A stretch of 64,000 bases of DNA, from positions 1 through 64,000 of the forward strand of contig JASEFS010000007.1 in the NCBI GenBank assembly GCA_030018495.1. Direction: 5' to 3'. This document shows, piece after piece, positions 59,807-64,000 of the stretch. The notes below the pieces were generated by a model, which did no database searches, was not told the DNA's origin, and worked only from the letters and a program-made list of their open reading frames with translations. This stretch comes from Deltaproteobacteria bacterium (lineage in GTDB: Bacteria > Desulfobacterota > Desulfobaccia > Desulfobaccales > 0-14-0-80-60-11). The stretch's first letter is position 1; every line of letters begins with the position of its first letter. The position numbers were made by a program, and so were the translations under genes.

Positions 59807-61882
59807 TTGCTGGGGCTGATCAAGAGGGGGTTGGCGGCGTTGTGGGAAGGCTCTGTCAGTCAGGCGGTGAGACGTGAGGTTCCCTATTTCCCGGAAGCCA
59901 CCCGCTTGTTTTTCCTCTCGCCCCACCTGCTAACCGAGGTTTCGGAAGGCAGGCTGAACCAGCCTTACAAAGAGCACGTCTGGGTCTATGCCTGTATCAA
60001 TGCCGTCGCCCAGAGCCTCAGCGGTATTCCCCTCCTCTTTAAAACCGGCACCCGCAAGGACCCAAAGGTCGTGGAGTCACACCGGCTGGTGGACCTCTTT
60101 GAGGCCCCCAACCCCATGATGTCTGGGAACCAGCTCATCGAGGCGACTTTCGTTTATCTGGGCTTGACCGGCGAAGCCTTTTACATCGCCGAACGGATAA
60201 ATGAACGGGAGATTCCCAAGGAGCTCTGGGTCTTTCATCCTGGCCGGTTCCAGGAAGTGGTTGACGCCAAAACCGGCCTGATCACCGGGTGGCTCTACAG
60301 CAAGGGGGAGAAGAAGGTGCCCTTGGAACTCCATGAAGTGGTCTTTTTCCGCTACTTCAACCCTTACCACGATTACCGGGGTCTGGCCCCGCTGCAGGCG
60401 GCCAGGGCCGGAATCGAACAGGACTACTGGGCGGGACGTTACAACACTGCGTTCTTCAAGAACTCGGCCCAGCCTGGCGGGGTGCTGGAGACCTCCGGCA
60501 ACCTCAACGACGAGGAATACCAGAGGGTACTGGCCCAGTGGCAGGACCGGCACGGCGGGGCGTCCAAGGCCCACGCCATCGCCCTGCTTGAGGGGGGCCT
60601 CAGCTACAAGCAGACGGGCCTGTCCCAGAAGGACATGGACTTCCTGGAGCAACGCAAATGGAACCGGGAAGAGATCATGGCGGCCTTCAAGGTACCCAAG
60701 GGGGAGTTGGGCCTCTATGAGGACGTCAATTACGCCACCGCCAAGACCCAGCGGAAGCTCTTCTGGGAAAACACCCTGCTCCCCAAGATGGCCCTCTTCG
60801 AGTTCGTCCTCTGGAGCCAGCTTCTGCGCCCCCTGGGAGGCGGCCGCGTCTGGGCCGAGTTTGACTACGCGGGCATCGGCGCCTTGCAGGAGGACCGCAA
60901 AGACCTGGTGGAGTGCGCCCACAAGCTTTGGTCCATGGGGGTGCCGTTGAACACCGCCAACGAATACTTGGGGCTGGGCCTCCCGGCTGTTGAAGGGGGT
61001 GATACAGGCTATCTCCCCTTCAACCTGACGCCGGTGGGCCAGGCCGATAGTTCTCCTGATAAGTCCATCCCATACCCCCTCCCTGCCAACCGGGCCGGGG
61101 CGGCCGGTCCCATCCTTCCGCCGACCGCCCCTGTCCACCTCGTCCAGGGGTTTGACGGGGAGGCTTATTGGCAGACTTATCTGAGCCTGCACACTCCCCT
61201 GGAGAAGAAGTTCGAGGGCAAGGTCAGGCGCTTTTTCTTCGGGCAGAGGAAGCGCCAACTACGCCGGTTGGAGGAACACCTGGGGCGCGGTCTGGTCCGG
61301 GAGCTGGCGGTGGAATCTTTGTTGGTGGACCCGGAGGTGGAAAACGGCCTGCTTAAAAAGCTGGTCTGGCCCCTTTACCTGGACATCGGCACCGCTGCCG
61401 GGCAGGCCCTCTTGGCCGAGCTGGGAGCCGACCCTGATCTGTTCACCCTGGTAGACTCTCCGGCCATGGCCGCATTGGAAAACAAGCTCATCAAGGTGGT
61501 GGGGATCAACGACACGGTGCGGGAGCAACTGCGGGACACCCTGATCGAGGGGCTGGGGAAGATGGAAACCACCGCCGAACTCATGGACCGGGTGAGGAAG
61601 GTCTACAACTTCGCCCAGTCCCGGGCCCTGACCATCGCCAGGACGGAGACGGGCCAGGCGGCAGGGGCGGCCCGAGACGCGGCCATGGGCCAGATGCAGG
61701 TGGTAAAGCACCGTTGGGTAACCGCCGGGGACGAGCACGTCAGACAATCACACCAAATGCTGACCGGCCTGGTGGTGGAGCGGGGCCAGGCCTTTCCTAA
61801 CGGCTGCCGCTTCCCCTGCGACCCCGGCGGGCCGGCGGGGGAGATTATCAACTGCCGTTGCGTGGCCGCGCCGGTGGTGTGA
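59807..61882 (+). CDS. Portal protein fused to a MuF-like minor head domain
   Basis: Residues about 1-400 match HK97-family portals (HVWVYACINAVAQSLSGIPLL near residue 55, DYRGLAPLQAARAGIE, NSAQPGGVLE). Residues about 540-691 are a MuF-type minor head domain (ALTIARTETGQAAGAARDAA ... INCRCVAAPVV). Normally these are two proteins; here they form one 691-aa chain. Start is a TTG at 59807 after GGGGTGGGG. Forms the capsid vertex ring through which DNA is packaged. Confidence 0.88.
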   Translation: MLGLIKRGLAALWEGSVSQAVRREVPYFPEATRLFFLSPHLLTEVSEGRLNQPYKEHVWVYACINAVAQSLSGIPLLFKTGTRKDPKVVESHRLVDLFEAPNPMMSGNQLIEATFVYLGLTGEAFYIAERINEREIPKELWVFHPGRFQEVVDAKTGLITGWLYSKGEKKVPLELHEVVFFRYFNPYHDYRGLAPLQAARAGIEQDYWAGRYNTAFFKNSAQPGGVLETSGNLNDEEYQRVLAQWQDRHGGASKAHAIALLEGGLSYKQTGLSQKDMDFLEQRKWNREEIMAAFKVPKGELGLYEDVNYATAKTQRKLFWENTLLPKMALFEFVLWSQLLRPLGGGRVWAEFDYAGIGALQEDRKDLVECAHKLWSMGVPLNTANEYLGLGLPAVEGGDTGYLPFNLTPVGQADSSPDKSIPYPLPANRAGAAGPILPPTAPVHLVQGFDGEAYWQTYLSLHTPLEKKFEGKVRRFFFGQRKRQLRRLEEHLGRGLVRELAVESLLVDPEVENGLLKKLVWPLYLDIGTAAGQALLAELGADPDLFTLVDSPAMAALENKLIKVVGINDTVREQLRDTLIEGLGKMETTAELMDRVRKVYNFAQSRALTIARTETGQAAGAARDAAMGQMQVVKHRWVTAGDEHVRQSHQMLTGLVVERGQAFPNGCRFPCDPGGPAGEIINCRCVAAPVV

Positions 61883-61892
61883 GGAGATTGAT

Positions 61893-62771
61893 ATGGAGCT
61901 GATCCACAAGACCCTGGACTTTGAAGTGAAACAGGTGGGGAACCCCAAAGACCGGACCCTGGAGTTCGTGGGCTCCACCGCGGACGTGGACCGCTACGGC
62001 GACGTCATCGAGATGGAGGGCTGGGACCTGAGGAATTACAAGAAGAACCCTGTCTTCCTCTGGACCCACGACTACAAGCAGCCGCCTGTCGGCAAGGCCG
62101 TAAAAGTGGGGAAGACCGAGAAGGGCCTGCTTTTCCAGGTCAAGTTCCCGACCGCTGAGGAATACGATTTTGCCGACACCATTTACAAGCTCTACCTGGG
62201 TGGGTATCTCAGGGCCACTTCAGTGGGCTTCCGGGACCTGGAACGGGAACCCATCACCGACAAGGAGGGGAGGCAGACCGGTTTCCGTTACAAGAAGCAG
62301 GAACTCTATGAACTCTCTGCGGTCCCTGTTCCGGCCAACCCCAACGCTTTGATTATGGCGGTACAGAAGGGGGTGGTGAGTGCCCAGGAGGTGGAGCACC
62401 TCACCACCATCGCCAATGAGCCGGACCTGGAAGAAAAGACCGCTCAGCCCCCGGAGATCGACAAAGAAGAAATGAAACCGGACCTCCTGGCCCTGGCAGG
62501 CCTGGTGGAGGACCTCAAAGTCAAAATAGACGAACTGGCGGCCCGGGTTACCGAACTCCGGCCTACCCAGGATGACCCCGCCCGACTGAAGGGGATGATC
62601 CGGGAAGCGCTGGAAGAGTTCTTCCAATCCGGTGCCAAGCCCGCCGATTACTACTCCCTGGCGTTGAACCCCGGCTCTGAGCCTGAAGGGGGGAAGCCGG
62701 GCGGGAGTCCCGGCTTTTCACAACTCTTTACTTCGGTCAAGAACCTGCACCGACTCGTCAAAGGAGAATGA
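61893..62771 (+). CDS. HK97-type prohead protease with scaffold-like tail
   Basis: The 292-aa protein has the catalytic His in FLWTHDYKQPPVGKA and Ser in LRATSVGFRD, typical of the U35/HK97 prohead protease. From about residue 190 a charged helical extension follows (LAGLVEDLKVKIDELAARV), likely a scaffold removed during maturation. The stop overlaps the capsid gene start (ATGA). Confidence 0.88.
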   Translation: MELIHKTLDFEVKQVGNPKDRTLEFVGSTADVDRYGDVIEMEGWDLRNYKKNPVFLWTHDYKQPPVGKAVKVGKTEKGLLFQVKFPTAEEYDFADTIYKLYLGGYLRATSVGFRDLEREPITDKEGRQTGFRYKKQELYELSAVPVPANPNALIMAVQKGVVSAQEVEHLTTIANEPDLEEKTAQPPEIDKEEMKPDLLALAGLVEDLKVKIDELAARVTELRPTQDDPARLKGMIREALEEFFQSGAKPADYYSLALNPGSEPEGGKPGGSPGFSQLFTSVKNLHRLVKGE

Positions 62772-63988
62772 ATATGGGAGCTGAACTGGCACGCATTCAA
62801 GAGCTTTTGGAAGACGTTAACAAGTCCCTCTCCTACACCGGGGAGGACGGCAAGGTGATCCATATCTCGGAAGTCTTCAGGATGCTGCCCGATCTGGCCG
62901 CCAAGTACGCCGACCTGGCGGCCCGCTTCGAGGAGCTGGAAAAGCGCAGCCGGGAACGCAAATGGGCCAACGTGCACGGCCTGGAAGACGAAAAAGAGAA
63001 GTTCTCGCTGTTCAAGGCCATTTACGCCATCGGCACCGGCGACTGGTCCCAGGCCCAGTTCGAAGCCGACGTCTTTAGGCAGACCCGTGACATGGCCACC
63101 ACTCCGGACAGCTCGGGCGGGTATCTCGTGCCGGCCCAGGCCATCCCGGAACTCATCGAGATGCTCCGGGCCGAAGCGGTGATCTTCCAGATGGGGGCGA
63201 CCCTGCTGGACAACCTGGCGGGCTCGCCGGTGGAAATCCCCAAGCAGACCGGCGGGGCCACCGCCTACTGGGTGGGGGAAAACGAACCCCTCACCGGCAG
63301 CGACCCCACTTTGGGGCAGCTCCAGCTCACCCCCAAATCGGTGGGTTGCCTGGTGAAGCTCTCCAATCGGCTGCTCCGCATGTCCAACCCCTCGGCGGAG
63401 CAGATGGTCCGGGCCGACATCGCCCGGGTGGTGTCCCTGGCCATTGATCTCGCGGCCCTGCGGGGCAGCGGCGCCAGCGGCCAGCCCACCGGCATCGCCA
63501 ACACCGCGGGCATCAACACCAAGGCCTTCGGGACCAACAGCCCCAATTTCGACTACTTCTTCGACATGGAGTACGAGCTTGCGGTGGACAATGCCCTGAG
63601 GGGCAGGCTGGGGTTCGTGTTCCACCCCTGCGTGAAGCGGACCCTCTCCAAACTCAAGGTGGCCCAGTTCACCGGGGACACCGGGGGCGAATACATCGTC
63701 CGGCCCATGGATGCGGCCCAGCTCCAGGCCTTCATCGGCTACCCCTTCGCCATGAGCACGCAGATCCCGGTGAACCTGGGGGCGGGAACCAACGAGACGG
63801 AGATTTATCTCGGCAACTGGCAGGAGCTGATCGTGGGCCAGTGGGCCGGCATCTCGATCCTCCCCTCCAAAGAGGCAGGCGACGCCTTCGCCAAGAACCA
63901 GACCTGGATTCGGATCATCACCGACGTGGATATCGGCCTCCGGCACACCGAGAGCTTCTGCCTGGGCACCGGGGTGAAGAACAGCTAA
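62768..63988 (+). CDS. HK97-family major capsid protein
   Basis: The 406-aa protein has an N-terminal coiled-coil delta domain (residues about 1-75, ending FEELEKRSRERK) that the prohead protease would remove, then the HK97 fold: TTPDSSGGYLVPAQAIPELIEML, VEIPKQTGGATAYWVGENEP and GIANTAGIN. Length and order are typical of PF05065 proteins. Confidence 0.93.
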   Translation: MNMGAELARIQELLEDVNKSLSYTGEDGKVIHISEVFRMLPDLAAKYADLAARFEELEKRSRERKWANVHGLEDEKEKFSLFKAIYAIGTGDWSQAQFEADVFRQTRDMATTPDSSGGYLVPAQAIPELIEMLRAEAVIFQMGATLLDNLAGSPVEIPKQTGGATAYWVGENEPLTGSDPTLGQLQLTPKSVGCLVKLSNRLLRMSNPSAEQMVRADIARVVSLAIDLAALRGSGASGQPTGIANTAGINTKAFGTNSPNFDYFFDMEYELAVDNALRGRLGFVFHPCVKRTLSKLKVAQFTGDTGGEYIVRPMDAAQLQAFIGYPFAMSTQIPVNLGAGTNETEIYLGNWQELIVGQWAGISILPSKEAGDAFAKNQTWIRIITDVDIGLRHTESFCLGTGVKNS

Positions 63989-64000
63989 CCGGACGGGGAG

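Larger units (their letters stand above)
12040..64000. mobile_element. Large temperate phage or phage-like element, right end beyond window
   Basis: The span has tyrosine integrase at a tRNA, a CI-like/Cro-like switch, replication genes, spanins, RusA, TerS and TerL proteins, portal, prohead protease and HK97-type capsid, so it is a tailed-phage relative. Gene order is unusual: about 33 kb, including a 20-kb BREX island, separates terminase from portal. Tail genes and the right att site must lie past 64 kb. All structural genes seen are intact, which argues against a decayed remnant. Confidence 0.85.

Overview
The window is a GC-rich bacterial chromosome segment, most likely from a delta-proteobacterial (Desulfobacterota) lineage. 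That assignment is an inference from the ileS-lspA-lgt-cdsA block and base composition, and nothing in the window fixes the taxonomy. Three kinds of DNA are joined here. Positions 1-3.0 kb hold minus-strand phage-type early genes (a RecB/Cas4-like nuclease, zinc ribbons and small hypotheticals) beside tRNA-Pro(CGG). Positions 3.4-12.07 kb are ordinary core chromosome: an orphan peptide-binding lipoprotein, a Clp-fold SDH-family protease, ileS-lspA-lgt-cdsA and tRNA-Ala(CGC).

From the 3' end of tRNA-Ala to the right edge (about 52 kb, no right end seen) is one large temperate phage or phage-like element. In order it has: a tyrosine integrase; a PLD-fold nuclease cargo gene; a CI-like/Cro-like switch; replication genes (DUF4373-type replication protein, DnaC-like loader); an embedded spanin pair; RusA; and a block of ParB-fold and Mom-like DNA-modification proteins. 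The packaging genes follow, with the terminase large subunit split into separate nuclease (23162-23671) and ATPase (24548-25465) proteins in reversed order around a TerS-like gene. After the ATPase comes about 930 bp of non-coding DNA: an AT-rich repeat segment and then about 650 nt that folds densely, a strong candidate for a large phage structured RNA.

A 12-kb middle operon of small strong-RBS genes follows. It contains a Ycf46-like AAA+ ATPase with DUF1257 (Ycf35-like) and DUF2997, a complete DnaN sliding clamp, ParB, a Gp3-like protein and a Cas4/RecB-like nuclease. Head genes (portal-MuF fusion, prohead protease, HK97-type capsid) resume at 59.8 kb.

Between the middle operon and the head genes lies a lower-GC 20-kb defence island (39.1-59.6 kb). 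It is an apparently intact BREX type 3 locus (HTH, brxF, brxC, pglXI, brxHII, pglZ, brxA) expanded with inserted modules: an HD phosphohydrolase + YwgA-like pair, a RecQ-helicase/phosphoribosyltransferase fusion with a DprA-like protein, and a DUF262/DUF1524 (GmrSD/BrxU-like) nuclease. A decayed fragment resembling the 3' end of pglX lies after the RecQ-DprA pair, and pglX itself is a GC mosaic; both record past recombination in the island. The combination of BREX-3 with these nested modules, carried by a phage that also encodes a Mom-like DNA modifier, is the best candidate for something undescribed. The split terminase with its adjacent large RNA is second.
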